The notes below the pieces were generated by a model. That model ran no database searches. It worked only from the letters and a program-made list of their open reading frames with translations, and was not told the DNA's origin. This document shows, piece by piece, positions 17,554-27,300 of a DNA stretch of 64,000 nt. Position numbers and translations under genes: made by a program. How positions within the stretch are numbered: position 1 is the first letter of the stretch; every line of letters starts with the position of its first letter. This DNA comes from Ruminococcus sp. (GTDB lineage Bacteria > Bacillota > Clostridia > Oscillospirales > Ruminococcaceae), in NCBI GenBank assembly GCA_029062165.1, contig JAIDQQ010000023.1:481889-545888 (forward strand), read 5' to 3'.

Positions 17554-19797
17554 ATGGGTTTAAAATTTTTAAACAGAGCAGGTGCTTCTGTCATGGCGGC
17601 AGCTATGCTTATGAGTTGTACTGCTGTTATAAGTACCGGTACTGCTTTTGCAGAGGGTAAAAAATACGAATTTGAAGACGCCAAAATAAGCGGTGAGGTT
17701 ACTGTTGAAGACAACGCCAAAGCAAGTGGCGGAAAAAGTCTGAATATGGCTAATACCGGTACTATTGAACTTAAATTCAATATAGAAAAAGACGGCGTTT
17801 ATAATCTCATGATTTATGCTGGTGGTATCGGCGGTGCAAAACAGCAGAATCTAAGTATCGACGGCGTTGCACAGGGTACTTTAAGTATTCCAGAAAGCAA
17901 AGGCTTTGAAGCTGTAAAAGTTTCTTCTGTAAAGCTCAATAAAGGCGAACATACTATGCTTATTGAAAAGTCGTGGGGCTGGTCTAATTTCGACTACATG
18001 GAAGTTGAAGAAGCTGTACTCGCTCCTGTAACCGCTTCACAGACAACTCCGTGTGACCCGAAAGCTACTGCTGAAACAAAAAATCTTATGTCATATCTTT
18101 CAAGCGTATACGGAAACAATATAATTTCAGGTCAGCAGGAAATATACCAGTACGGTCACGGCGGTAACTTTGAAAAGGAATTTGATTATCTTAAAGACCT
18201 CACCGGAAAACTTCCGGCTATAAGAGGTTTCGACTTCCTTAACTGTGCTAATATCCTTTACGGTTCGGAAGACGGTACAACCGACAGAATTATTGACTGG
18301 GTAAATAATAAAAACGGTATCGCTACAGCCTCATGGCACGTTGTTGTACCTAAAAAAATGGAAGGTTATAAAGTCGGAGACCCTGTAAGTTATGACAATT
18401 CAACGTATTCCGTAAAAGACCAGTACGGCAATCCGGCAACCGATTTTGTAACATCTAACGTACTTAAAGAGGGTACAGTTGAACGTGAATATTATCTTAC
18501 TGCTTTAGGCGCACTCGCTGAACAGATTAAGAAACTTCAGGATGCTGGTGTACCAATTATTTTAAGACCTCTCCACGAAGCCGAAGGCGGTGGCGGTGAA
18601 AATGGTTCATGGTTCTGGTGGGGCAAGGAAGGCTCTAAAGTATATAAGGAACTCTATAAACTGACTTACAAGACCCTCACGGAAGATTACGGACTTCATA
18701 ATATAATATGGGAGTGGAACAGCTATAATTTCGACACTTCTGCTGACTGGTATCCAGGAGACGAATATGTTGATATTATCGGCTACGATAAGTATAACTG
18801 TACTGTATATCTTGAGGAAAACGACTGGCAGGCATCACTTGTACATAACGATAGTGCAATAGGTTCTACTTTCTACGGAATCATGGAAAGATACAACAGT
18901 GCAAAAATGATTGCTATGGCTGAAAATGACAGCTTCTCAACTGTCGAAAATCTTCAGGCTGAAAAAGCCGGTTGGTTGTATTTCTGTACATGGTATGACG
19001 GCGAAAGTCCTAATACAGAATTTCTTTCTGACCCTATGTTTAATACGAAAGAAGATACTATAAATATGTATCAGAGCGATTATTGTATCACTCTTGACGA
19101 GTTACCGGCTGACCTCTATTCAAGCGAAGCAAAGCCACAACAGTCAACAACTACCGCAAGCAGTAACGGTTCAACAACTACTACAACCACAACCGCTACT
19201 ACTAAACCAAATGACGACGACTTCAAATTTGAAGTAAAATCATATACTGTTGAACTTCCGGAAGATAAATCGGAAGAGTTTAAAGTAAAAATAAAAGGTG
19301 CTCCGACTGCTTCAATCGGTGGTGCATTAGGCTACAGTAACGGACCTACTCCGGCAGACTGGGTAAACATTGAGTGGAAAGGCAATGCCGATAAAAACGG
19401 TGACCTTGAAATTACTATTGACCTCTCCGACGTACCGGCAGGTATAAAAGATGCTGAATTACAAATTTGGTGGTCAAATGTATGGAACGCAGATACAAAA
19501 GATTCTGTTGATAAAGATTGTGAAATGGTATCGTATTCCACTAAACCGGATACTACAAAAGGCGTTCTCGGCGACGCTAATGGTGACGGTGAACTTTCCC
19601 TCGCTGACGCCGTACTTATAATGCAGTCACTTGCAAATCCTGATGATTTTTCACTTTCCGCCGAAGCAAAGGAACTCGCTGACATTGTTGACAAGGGCGA
19701 CGGTATAACCGCAAAAGATGCTCTTGCTATACAGATGGTTAATATAAGTCTTATTTCTGTATCTGACCTTCCTATAAAATCAACTGATATGCCCTGA
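17554..19797 (+). CDS. Cellulosomal GH26 beta-mannanase with CBM and dockerin
   Basis: 747 residues. Signal peptide (1-33), CBM35/CBM6-like beta-sandwich at 36-152 (YEFEDA ... FDYMEVE), GH26 barrel at about 160-520 with the acid/base Glu in RPLHEAEGGG (near 342) and the nucleophile Glu in AMAENDSF (near 457). A Thr/Ser linker (530-550), a second beta-sandwich possibly carbohydrate-binding (555-660), and a dockerin (672-735) with GDANGDGELSLADAVLIMQ and a shorter second repeat. It cleaves internal beta-1,4-mannan links outside the cell while held on a scaffoldin. Substrate is inferred from family. Confidence 0.92.
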   Translation: MGLKFLNRAGASVMAAAMLMSCTAVISTGTAFAEGKKYEFEDAKISGEVTVEDNAKASGGKSLNMANTGTIELKFNIEKDGVYNLMIYAGGIGGAKQQNLSIDGVAQGTLSIPESKGFEAVKVSSVKLNKGEHTMLIEKSWGWSNFDYMEVEEAVLAPVTASQTTPCDPKATAETKNLMSYLSSVYGNNIISGQQEIYQYGHGGNFEKEFDYLKDLTGKLPAIRGFDFLNCANILYGSEDGTTDRIIDWVNNKNGIATASWHVVVPKKMEGYKVGDPVSYDNSTYSVKDQYGNPATDFVTSNVLKEGTVEREYYLTALGALAEQIKKLQDAGVPIILRPLHEAEGGGGENGSWFWWGKEGSKVYKELYKLTYKTLTEDYGLHNIIWEWNSYNFDTSADWYPGDEYVDIIGYDKYNCTVYLEENDWQASLVHNDSAIGSTFYGIMERYNSAKMIAMAENDSFSTVENLQAEKAGWLYFCTWYDGESPNTEFLSDPMFNTKEDTINMYQSDYCITLDELPADLYSSEAKPQQSTTTASSNGSTTTTTTTATTKPNDDDFKFEVKSYTVELPEDKSEEFKVKIKGAPTASIGGALGYSNGPTPADWVNIEWKGNADKNGDLEITIDLSDVPAGIKDAELQIWWSNVWNADTKDSVDKDCEMVSYSTKPDTTKGVLGDANGDGELSLADAVLIMQSLANPDDFSLSAEAKELADIVDKGDGITAKDALAIQMVNISLISVSDLPIKSTDMP

Positions 19798-19810
19798 CGA
19801 TTAAATAAAA

Positions 19811-19842
19811 AACTGCCGGACTTAAAAAATCCGGCGTTTTTT
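19811..19842 (+). terminator. Bidirectional terminator between GH26 and the ABC-F gene
   Basis: GCCGGA, 9-base loop, TCCGGC, with an A run before and a T run after. It can serve both convergent genes. Confidence 0.8.
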
Positions 19843-19846
19843 CTGA

Positions 19847-21442
19847 TTACATATTCTTTTTAAATTCTATAAATTCTTCGTATGTCCCCTGACGGTCAAT
19901 ACAGCCGTCGGGTGTGATTTCTATGATACGGTTTGCGGTAGTCTGTAAGATTTCGTGGTCATGGGAAGCAAGCAATACAACACCCTTGAAATTTATCAGA
20001 CTGTTATTTACAGCGGTAATGCTTTCGAGGTCAAGATGATTTGTAGGTCTGTCGAGGATAATAGCGTTTGACCCGAAAAGCATCATTCTCGAAAACATAC
20101 AGCGGACTTTTTCGCCACCTGAAAGAACATTAACCGGTTTGTAAACGTCGTCACCGGAAAACAACATTCTGCCGAGGAATCCACGGAGATATGTTTCTGT
20201 CTCGTCCTTTACGGAATACTGCCTAATCCAGTTAAGTATGGATAATGTACAGTCATTGAAGTACATGGAATTATCCACCGGCATATATGAAGTAGTCACG
20301 GACACACCCCACTTGAAACTTCCGGAATCTGCCTGTTCCTCTTCCATGAGGATTTTAAACAGCATTGTGATAGCCTGTTCACTTTCGCCGATAAATGCTA
20401 CTTTGTCATTGCGTCCGAGTGTGAAACTTACATTGTTAAGTAGCTTTACGCCGTCTACAGTCTTTGAAATGCCGTCAACCTGTAGAATGTCTTTACCGAG
20501 TTCACGGTCTATGTCGAATGCTATAAACGGATAACGTCTGCTTGAAGCCGGTAACTCCTCTACAGTGAGTTTTTCAATGAGTTTCCGGCGAGATGTAGCC
20601 TGATTGGATTTTGATTTATTTGCGGAAAATCTTGCGATAAATTCCTTAAGTTCCTTGATTTTTTCTTCGTTTTTCTTGTTCTGCTGTTTAATCATTCTCT
20701 GTATCATCTGACTTGATTCGTACCAGAACTCATAGTTTCCGACGTACATTTTTATCTTATTGTAGTCAATATCGACTATATGTGTACATACGTTATTAAG
20801 AAAATGTCTGTCATGCGATACAACTATAACAGTACCGAAATATTCGGCAAGGAAACCCTCTAACCACTTTACAGCATCTATATCGAGGTGGTTTGTAGGT
20901 TCGTCGAGAAGAATAATATCCGGATTTCCGAAAAGTGCCTGTGCAAGAAGTACCTTTACTTTTTCGTTACCTGAAAGTGTTGACATCTGTGAATACATAA
21001 TATCTTCCGGAAGACCTAAACCCTGTATGAGTTTTGAAACATCAGATTCAGCTTCCCAACCATTGAGTTCAGCAAATTCGCCTTCAAGTTCAGAAGCCTT
21101 TACGCCGTCTTCTTCCGTGAAATCCTCTTTTGCGTATAATGCATCTTTTTCCTGCATAATCTCGTACAGACGTGCATTTCCCATTATGACAGTATCAAGT
21201 ACGGTGTATTCGTCATAGGCGAAATGGTCTTGTTTCAGAACACTTAAACGTTCTTCTTTCGGTATCACGACTTCGCCCGAAGCCGCTTCAAGTTCTCCGC
21301 ACAGTACACGCAGAAATGTTGATTTTCCTGCTCCGTTAGCTCCGATAACGCCGTAACAGTTGCCGTTTGTGAACTTAAGGTTTACGCCCTTGAAAAGTAC
21401 CGTACCGCCAAACTGTACACTTACATCATTTACAGTAATCAA
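19847..21442 (-). CDS. ABC-F family protein with degenerate second ATPase site
   Basis: 531 residues from the TTG at 21442, seven bases after GGAGG; a longer start would lie within the ribosome site. NBD1 is intact: Walker A GANGAGKST, signature LSGNEKV, Walker B LLDEPTNHLD. NBD2 keeps LSGGEKV but its Walker A reads GESEQAITM with no Lys, and Walker B reads ILDRPTNHLD, Arg replacing the catalytic Glu. ABC-F proteins act on the ribosome E site as translation factors or antibiotic-resistance proteins. It is closest in pattern to the YbiT-like group. Not a transporter: no membrane segment. Confidence 0.9.
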   Translation of the reverse strand: MITVNDVSVQFGGTVLFKGVNLKFTNGNCYGVIGANGAGKSTFLRVLCGELEAASGEVVIPKEERLSVLKQDHFAYDEYTVLDTVIMGNARLYEIMQEKDALYAKEDFTEEDGVKASELEGEFAELNGWEAESDVSKLIQGLGLPEDIMYSQMSTLSGNEKVKVLLAQALFGNPDIILLDEPTNHLDIDAVKWLEGFLAEYFGTVIVVSHDRHFLNNVCTHIVDIDYNKIKMYVGNYEFWYESSQMIQRMIKQQNKKNEEKIKELKEFIARFSANKSKSNQATSRRKLIEKLTVEELPASSRRYPFIAFDIDRELGKDILQVDGISKTVDGVKLLNNVSFTLGRNDKVAFIGESEQAITMLFKILMEEEQADSGSFKWGVSVTTSYMPVDNSMYFNDCTLSILNWIRQYSVKDETETYLRGFLGRMLFSGDDVYKPVNVLSGGEKVRCMFSRMMLFGSNAIILDRPTNHLDLESITAVNNSLINFKGVVLLASHDHEILQTTANRIIEITPDGCIDRQGTYEEFIEFKKNM

Positions 21443-21476
21443 ATTGAATACCTCCAATAAAAATAGTTACTGGATT

Positions 21477-21505
21477 ATTATAGCACATAAAAGTATTTCT
21501 GTAAA
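21477..21505 (-). promoter_or_regulatory. Promoter of the ABC-F gene
   Basis: Minus strand TTTACA (21500-21505), 17 bases, TATAAT (21477-21482) with an extended -10 TG. Confidence 0.75.
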
Positions 21506-21537
21506 GTTAAAATGTGTGAAAATTTTTTCATATTAAA

Positions 21538-21569
21538 TTAAGGTTATTTTAAGATTGGAATTTTATAAT
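21538..21569 (+). promoter_or_regulatory. Direct-repeat activator promoter of the VTC operon
   Basis: TTAAGG (21538-21543) and TTAAGA (21549-21554) are 11 bases apart, and TATAAT (21564-21569) starts 9 bases after the second. No normal -35 exists; the repeats occupy that place, as with OmpR/PhoP-type activators. The identical layout and core lie at 27909-27940. Confidence 0.7.
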
Positions 21570-21609
21570 AAGTACAAATCAAAGAACGCCATTAAAGGAG
21601 TTGAAACAA

Positions 21610-22401
21610 ATGGCAATAAATACTTTTGCGAGGAAAGAAATAAAGTTTATGCTTGACATGAATCAGTATCACAACCTTATGGAAACCTTGCAGATATATA
21701 TGAATCCCGATAAATTCTGTATCGGCGGTAAGGAATACGGTATCTATAACATCTATTACGATACCCCCGACGATTATTTAATAAGGGAATCCCTTGCAAA
21801 ACCATATTACAAGGAAAAAATAAGACTTAGAAGTTACTACTCACCGGCTAATCCGGATTCACTTGTATTTCTTGAAATAAAGAAAAAAATAGGCGGTATT
21901 GTAACAAAACGTCGTGTTTCCATGACACTTGCGGAATCTGATGAATATTTCCGTACACGTCGGAAGCCCATAACCGACAAATACATAACTCAACAGGTTT
22001 TCAGGGAACTTGACGTTTTTCTTGATATGTACCCTGTTTCGCCTAAACAGTACATAAGTTATCAGCGTGAAGCATTTTTCGGTAAAGATGACCACGATTT
22101 CCGGCTTACTTTTGACCGGAAACTTACAGAACGCCGTTACGATTTAGGTCTTGACTATGAAAGTTACGGCAATCAGATTATCGACGAGGGACATCGCCTT
22201 ATGGAAGTGAAAGTCGGTAATGCCGTACCGGAATGGCTTATCGCTAAACTTTCGGAATTAGGTATCTATAAGACCAGTTTTTCAAAATACGGCAAGGCTT
22301 ACGAAAACTTCGTGAAAGCCGGTATAGAATCGCACAGAAATATCTATTCCGGCATAACCATGACCACCAATAACAATATACTTATCAACAGGAGCGTGTA
22401 A
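21610..22401 (+). CDS. VTC-domain polyphosphate polymerase
   Basis: 263 residues starting MAINTF, 9 bases after AAGGAG. VTC marks: RKEIKF near the N-terminus, IYYDT, KEKIRLRSYY, LVFLEIKKK, and KRRVSMTL, all basic and acidic tunnel residues of the Vtc4 catalytic fold. In bacteria the domain is commonly paired with DUF4956, as here. Predicted to make or handle inorganic polyphosphate from ATP at the inner membrane; activity of this subgroup is inferred. Confidence 0.88.
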   Translation: MAINTFARKEIKFMLDMNQYHNLMETLQIYMNPDKFCIGGKEYGIYNIYYDTPDDYLIRESLAKPYYKEKIRLRSYYSPANPDSLVFLEIKKKIGGIVTKRRVSMTLAESDEYFRTRRKPITDKYITQQVFRELDVFLDMYPVSPKQYISYQREAFFGKDDHDFRLTFDRKLTERRYDLGLDYESYGNQIIDEGHRLMEVKVGNAVPEWLIAKLSELGIYKTSFSKYGKAYENFVKAGIESHRNIYSGITMTTNNNILINRSV

Positions 22402-22405
22402 AAAA

Positions 22406-23089
22406 ATGTTCAGTAATGTAATAGCAACAACAGGTAATGTAACAGCTACAGAATTTTTCATATGTGTCGGAGCGTCTTTAATAATGGGCTTTCTGATAAG
22501 CCTGATATATATGGCGACACACCGCAAGGAAGGTTACTCACAGAGTTATGTTTTCACAATGATAATGCTTCCGACTATCGTTTCACTGATACTTCTTCTC
22601 ATAAACACCCCCGCCGGAGCGTTAAGTCTTGCCGGAGCGTTTACACTTGTACGTTTCAGGAGCGTCGCCGGTGACCCTAAAGACATTGCCTATATATTCT
22701 TCGCTATGGCAGCCGGTACGGCGTGTGGCATAGGCTATGTGGGATATGCGATAGTGTTCTTCATTGTGATAGGAGCTGTTCTGCTTTTACTAAGTGAAAT
22801 GAATTTCGGTGGCTCTAAGAGAACTCATATGACACTTAAAATAACTATTCCGGAGAATCTCGACTATCAGGGTGTATTTGAACCTGTCCTCAATAAATAT
22901 ACTGTTTTTCATAAACTCCGTCGTGTAAAGACCACAAACTTCGGTACGCTTTTTGAACTTATCTACAGTGTTGACGTTCCGGACAGTTGTGACCAGAAAA
23001 AATTCATTGACGAACTCCGTACACTCAACGGTAACATGAATATAAATCTGATATTCTTCAGATACGACGACAAAATTTACGAAAACTGA
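22406..23089 (+). CDS. DUF4956 membrane protein
   Basis: 227 residues. Four hydrophobic segments in the first 135 residues, with the conserved loop LAGAFTLVRFRSVAGDPKDIAYIF, then a soluble ACT-like alpha/beta domain (THMTLKITIPENL ...). It follows the VTC gene by 4 bases. VTC-DUF4956 pairs suggest a membrane export or anchoring role for the polymerase. Confidence 0.9.
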   Translation: MFSNVIATTGNVTATEFFICVGASLIMGFLISLIYMATHRKEGYSQSYVFTMIMLPTIVSLILLLINTPAGALSLAGAFTLVRFRSVAGDPKDIAYIFFAMAAGTACGIGYVGYAIVFFIVIGAVLLLLSEMNFGGSKRTHMTLKITIPENLDYQGVFEPVLNKYTVFHKLRRVKTTNFGTLFELIYSVDVPDSCDQKKFIDELRTLNGNMNINLIFFRYDDKIYEN

Positions 23090-23111
23090 TTAACCTCTTT
23101 TTCCCTTCCTT

Positions 23112-23145
23112 AGTATCAGACCCACAGCGGTCTGATACTTTTTTG
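23112..23145 (+). terminator. Terminator of the VTC-DUF4956 operon
   Basis: AGTATCAGACC and GGTCTGATACT around a 6-base loop, then six T. Confidence 0.92.
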
Positions 23146-23250
23146 TGGATATAATTATATATATTATTTTATTAACATAAAATTAAGACAAAAAACAACC
23201 TGAAATTGCACAAAAAAGTATTATTGTATAGTTTTGTACATAATAATGAA

Positions 23251-23279
23251 TTTACAATCAGGTTTTTTTGAGTTATAAT
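23251..23279 (+). promoter_or_regulatory. Promoter of the candidate ncRNA
   Basis: TTTACA (23251-23256), 17 bases, TATAAT (23274-23279). No start codon with a ribosome site follows before the terminator at 23590. Confidence 0.7.
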
Positions 23280-23285
23280 ATCTAC

Positions 23286-23616
23286 AGCAAATGCAAATAT
23301 TGGTATTCAGTATCAAGTGCCATTCCCTCTCATGTGCTTGATACTGAATATTAATTCAGTTATTTCATTCCTCTTAACATCTCCGAGGAAATGGATTAAG
23401 CAGTTGCTTGCCACAGATTTTTAGTTGATACCTATAACTAACCCCCTTTCAATATTTTTTCATGTTTTCTATTTGATTTCCGTCTGCTTAGGACGTTAAT
23501 TAAGTTGTGTTTTTTTGTTTGTGACTAATTCTGTGGCACGGTTCACAGTGCTGATGACATATCATCTGAACCGCTTTGATTTTATTTCTGCTCCTCCCGT
23601 GAGGAGCATTTTTTTT
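23286..23616 (+). ncRNA. Candidate structured non-coding RNA, about 330 nt, family unknown
   Basis: The 587-base gap between DUF4956 and the next gene holds a promoter, strong pairing and an intrinsic terminator (GCTCCTC, ccgt, GAGGAGC, eight T at 23590-23616). Pairing seen: a perfect 14-bp hairpin 23304-23317 with 23337-23350; long-range helix TGCCACAGA (23409-23417) with TCTGTGGCA (23530-23538), continued by TTAGT with ACTAA; and CGGTTCA/TGAACCG (23539-23545, 23567-23573) closing a GATGA/TCATC hairpin. It lacks the ends of tmRNA and the core of RNase P RNA. A 6S-like RNA or a leader of 23677-24171 remain possible. Confidence 0.6.
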
Positions 23617-23676
23617 CAACAAATATTATATTCTGTATAAATACTATCCGGAAGTTAATCATAAAGGAGGATACAA

Positions 23677-24171
23677 TTGAACTATCACTGTTATTATGTT
23701 TCGCCGGAAAAATATATCATCTCACAGCTTGAAAAAAACGGTATACATGATACTGATTTCAATATTTACAATTATGAAAACGTCTGCAAATCGGCAGAGT
23801 TAATAGCCGATGTGCTTGACGAAAAAGGTCTTTTATTCCGAAGTCGTAAAGAGGCGGTAAAAGCACATCTTGCAGGTAAAAAATTACCGTTTGTGTTTCT
23901 TATTCTCAGAAATATTAAATATGGTTTATTAAGTTCAGAAACTATCGTTGAGGCAGTAAGCGAATACAACTATTATGACCGTGTATTTCCGTTTATTACC
24001 ATAATTTCAGAAAAATTCACTGAAGAATATTATGACGAAATTGTACAGGAAAATTTCCGGCGGAAAAAATACTTCCGAAAACTACTTTTCCACCCTGAAA
24101 ATTTCCACATTCTCGGTAAAATCTCGTGGGACGGCGATAAGGCTTACATACAGCCTTTAATTATATATTAA
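23677..24171 (+). CDS. Unknown protein upstream of clpB
   Basis: 164 residues with a TTG start 6 bases after AAGGAGG. Soluble alpha/beta protein rich in Tyr and Phe, with motifs SRKEAVKAHLAGKKLPFVFLILRN and EYYDEIVQENFRRKKYFRKLLFHPENFH. No family recognised. It ends 20 bases before clpB and is probably co-transcribed, so a stress or protein-quality link is possible but not shown. Confidence 0.7.
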   Translation: MNYHCYYVSPEKYIISQLEKNGIHDTDFNIYNYENVCKSAELIADVLDEKGLLFRSRKEAVKAHLAGKKLPFVFLILRNIKYGLLSSETIVEAVSEYNYYDRVFPFITIISEKFTEEYYDEIVQENFRRKKYFRKLLFHPENFHILGKISWDGDKAYIQPLIIY

Positions 24172-24191
24172 GGAATTAAGGAGGAAATTTT

Positions 24192-26786
24192 ATGAATGCT
24201 GAAAAACTTACTCAGAAATCTATGGACGCTGTAAGAAAAGCACAAAGTATAGCGGTTATGCAGTCGAATCAGGTAATAGAACCTGTCCACCTGCTTAGCG
24301 GACTTCTTAAACAGGAAAACGGACTTATTCCGCAGTTACTGAAAAAAATGAACATTGACCCTGCTGTTTTCGATACCGAAACGGACAGGAAAATTAATAC
24401 GCTTCCTAAAGTGACAGGCAGTGGCAGAAGCAGTAATATCGGAATATCAGTCGAATGCGACAGGATTATTACTTCCGCTGAAAAAATCGCCTCCGATATG
24501 AAAGACGAATTTGTTTCCGTTGAACATCTTATGCTTGCCCTGATACAGTCCGGTAATAAAGATGTAACGCAACTTTTCAGGACTTTCGGTATCACACGTG
24601 ATTCGTTTCTTTCGGCACTCATGACTGTAAGAGGTAATACAAGAGTTACAAGCGAAAATCCCGAAGAAACTTATGACGTACTAACTAAATACGGTCAGGA
24701 ACTCGTCGGGCTTGCACGTCAGAACAAACTTGACCCTGTTATAGGACGTGACAGCGAAATAAGAAATGTTATCCGTATTCTTTCACGGAAAACTAAAAAT
24801 AATCCGGTACTTATCGGCGAACCAGGTGTAGGCAAGACCGCTATTGCAGAAGGTCTCGCACAACGTATAGTTGCCGGTGACGTTCCCGACAGTCTCAGGG
24901 ACAGGAAAGTTTTTTCGCTTGATATGGGTGCATTGGTTGCCGGTGCAAAGTATCGTGGCGAATTTGAAGAACGTCTTAAAGCGGTACTCAATGAAATAAA
25001 AAACAGTAACGGAAATATTCTGTTATTTATCGACGAACTTCATACAATAGTAGGAGCAGGCAAAACTGATGGTGCTATGGACGCCGGAAATTTACTGAAA
25101 CCTATGCTTGCACGAGGTGAACTTCATTGTATAGGTGCTACTACTCTCAACGAATACCGTCAGTATATCGAAAAAGACCCCGCTCTTGAAAGACGTTTCC
25201 AGCCGGTAATGGTAAATCAGCCTACCGTTGAAGATACTATTTCCATTTTAAGAGGTATAAAAGAGCGTTACGAAGTCTTCCACGGCGTAAAGATTCATGA
25301 TAATGCACTTATTTCTTCCGCTGTACTTTCTGACCGTTACATTACAGACAGATTCCTGCCCGACAAGGCTATTGACCTCATTGACGAAGCCTGTGCTACT
25401 ATCCGTACTGAAATGGATTCAATGCCTACTGAACTTGATGTTATTTCAAGAAAAATAGTACAGCTTGAAATTGAAGAAGTCGCTCTCAAAAAGGAAGACG
25501 ATAAAATTTCAAGGGAACATCTTCAGGATATTCAGAAAGAACTTTCAGAACTCCGTGAAAAATTCAATACCATGAAAGCTAAATGGGAAAACGAAAAAAA
25601 TGACATTTCCGCTGTACAGAAAATCCGTGAGGAAATCGAACAGATTAACGGTGAAATCGACAAGGCGGAACGTGAATACAATCTGAACAAAGTCGCCGAA
25701 TTAAGATACGGTAAACTTCCGGCATTACAGAAAAAACTTTCCGAATTTGAACAGAAAGCTGAACACGATACCGAAAACGGAAGACTTCTCCGTGATAAAG
25801 TCACTGATGACGAAATAGCAAAAATTGTATGTCGCTGGACTGGTATTCCGGTCTCGAAACTCATGGAGGGCGAAAAGGAAAAACTTCTTAATATGGAAAA
25901 TCTTCTGCATAAGCGTGTTATAGGTCAGGACGAAGCTGTAACTAAAGTAAGTGAAGCTATATTGCGTTCCCGTGCCGGTATTCAGGACCCTGACCGCCCG
26001 ATAGGTTCGTTTATGTTTTTAGGCTCTACAGGTGTCGGAAAAACTGAACTCGCTAAGGCATTATCTGAAATACTTTTCGACGACGAAAAAAATATGATTC
26101 GTATTGATATGAGCGAATATATGGAAAAATTCAGTGTAAGCCGTCTGATTGGTGCGCCTCCAGGGTACGTCGGTTACGACGAGGGCGGACAGCTTACCGA
26201 AGCTGTACGTCGCAGACCTTATTCTGTAGTACTTTTCGACGAGATTGAAAAGGCACATCCTGATGTATTCAATATTCTGTTGCAGGTACTCGACGACGGC
26301 AGAATTACCGATTCACAGGGACGTACCGTTGATTTCAAGAATACAATTATAATACTCACGTCAAATTTAGGTTCTTCGTATATTCTTGACGGTATAGACG
26401 AAAACGGTGAAATTTCGGAGCAGGTAAGGGAAAATGTCGACGCACTTTTAAAAACAAAATTCCGTCCGGAGTTTCTTAACAGACTTGACGAAATTGTTTT
26501 CTTTAAACCGCTTGCAAAAACTGAAATTTCAAAGATTCTTGATTTGATGTTATCCGATTTGCGTAGCCGTCTTGAAGACAGGCATATAAAACTTAATATC
26601 AGCGAAAACGCAAAGGATTATATAATTGAATGCGGTTATGATGCTAATTTCGGTGCAAGACCTTTAAGAAGATTCATTCAGCGTAATGTTGAAACTCTTG
26701 TTGCAAAGAAAATTATCGGCGGAAATTTAAGTGCCGGTGATACTATTGACATTATTCTTGAAGACGGAAATTTATTTGCAGAATGA
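24192..26786 (+). CDS. clpB: ClpB disaggregase
   Basis: 864 residues. Double Clp-N repeat (1-150), AAA-1 with Walker A GEPGVGKT and LFIDELHT, the coiled middle domain (about 410-520, Lys/Glu-rich), and AAA-2 with [31 protein letters not shown] and [11 protein letters not shown]. With DnaK it pulls apart aggregated protein. The IGF/IGL ClpP-binding loop is absent, as expected. AAGGAGG precedes the start. No CIRCE repeat is visible upstream. Confidence 0.96.
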   Translation: MNAEKLTQKSMDAVRKAQSIAVMQSNQVIEPVHLLSGLLKQENGLIPQLLKKMNIDPAVFDTETDRKINTLPKVTGSGRSSNIGISVECDRIITSAEKIASDMKDEFVSVEHLMLALIQSGNKDVTQLFRTFGITRDSFLSALMTVRGNTRVTSENPEETYDVLTKYGQELVGLARQNKLDPVIGRDSEIRNVIRILSRKTKNNPVLIGEPGVGKTAIAEGLAQRIVAGDVPDSLRDRKVFSLDMGALVAGAKYRGEFEERLKAVLNEIKNSNGNILLFIDELHTIVGAGKTDGAMDAGNLLKPMLARGELHCIGATTLNEYRQYIEKDPALERRFQPVMVNQPTVEDTISILRGIKERYEVFHGVKIHDNALISSAVLSDRYITDRFLPDKAIDLIDEACATIRTEMDSMPTELDVISRKIVQLEIEEVALKKEDDKISREHLQDIQKELSELREKFNTMKAKWENEKNDISAVQKIREEIEQINGEIDKAEREYNLNKVAELRYGKLPALQKKLSEFEQKAEHDTENGRLLRDKVTDDEIAKIVCRWTGIPVSKLMEGEKEKLLNMENLLHKRVIGQDEAVTKVSEAILRSRAGIQDPDRPIGSFMFLGSTGVGKTELAKALSEILFDDEKNMIRIDMSEYMEKFSVSRLIGAPPGYVGYDEGGQLTEAVRRRPYSVVLFDEIEKAHPDVFNILLQVLDDGRITDSQGRTVDFKNTIIILTSNLGSSYILDGIDENGEISEQVRENVDALLKTKFRPEFLNRLDEIVFFKPLAKTEISKILDLMLSDLRSRLEDRHIKLNISENAKDYIIECGYDANFGARPLRRFIQRNVETLVAKKIIGGNLSAGDTIDIILEDGNLFAE

Positions 26787-26874
26787 TTTATAAATTCAGA
26801 ATTGGAGATTTTGAATAAAAATTTTCCCATTTATAGCCTGTTGTATTGCATTTTGCGATTTTTTCAATAATTGC

Positions 26875-26903
26875 TTGACAAATTGAAATAAACAGTATAT
26901 AAT
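26875..26903 (+). promoter_or_regulatory. Promoter of the HU gene
   Basis: Consensus TTGACA (26875-26880), 17 bases, TATAAT (26898-26903). The leader to the ATG is about 85 bases. No gene lies between clpB and this leader. Confidence 0.85.
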
Positions 26904-26992
26904 TCTAAATATCACGTGATTTGTTTAAATTATGTGTGAAAATAAATTTTCTGAATTTATTTTTAATATTGTTATTAACGGAGGAAAAGAAA

Positions 26993-27280
26993 ATGACAAA
27001 GACTGAATTAATCAGTGCAGTTGCTGAAAAAACAGGTTCAAAGAAGAAAGATGCTGAAATTGCTGTAAACACAATTTTTGCTACAATCACAGAAGAACTC
27101 GCTAAGGGCGAAAAAGTTTCTATCGTTGGTTTCGGTACTTTTGAAGTACGTGACCGTAAGGAAAAACCGGTTATCAATCCGCAGACTAAGGAAATGATGA
27201 TTGCCCCTGCTTCAAAGGCTGCTGCTTTCAAGGCTGGTCTCGCTCTTAAGAGTGCTGTGAACAAAACAGAAAGTAAATAA
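26993..27280 (+). CDS. hup: HU-family DNA-binding protein
   Basis: 95 residues starting MTKTEL, 8 bases after GGAGG; longer starts fall inside the leader. HU fold: helices 1-40, GFGTFEVRDR, and the beta arm with INPQT carrying the DNA-intercalating proline. The arm has KEMMIAPASKAAAFKAG, slightly unlike the common RNPQTG form. It bends and coats DNA as a nucleoid protein. A second basic protein gene follows after 20 bases. Confidence 0.95.
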   Translation: MTKTELISAVAEKTGSKKKDAEIAVNTIFATITEELAKGEKVSIVGFGTFEVRDRKEKPVINPQTKEMMIAPASKAAAFKAGLALKSAVNKTESK

Positions 27281-27300
27281 TTTTTAAGGAGGTCATTTCT

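Noticed and set aside
23171-23187. Third direct repeat TTAACA-N5-TTAAGA
   Set aside because: Spacing matches the VTC-type element but no -10 box lies 9 bases after it, so it may be chance in AT-rich DNA.
23332-23424. 30-codon frame within the ncRNA
   Set aside because: No ribosome site, and it crosses the strongest hairpin.
23251-23616. tmRNA, RNase P or SRP RNA identity
   Set aside because: The tRNA-like ends of tmRNA and the conserved cores of the other two are not visible.
24100-24192. CIRCE element before clpB
   Set aside because: No TTAGCACTC-N9-GAGTGCTAA-like inverted repeat is present.
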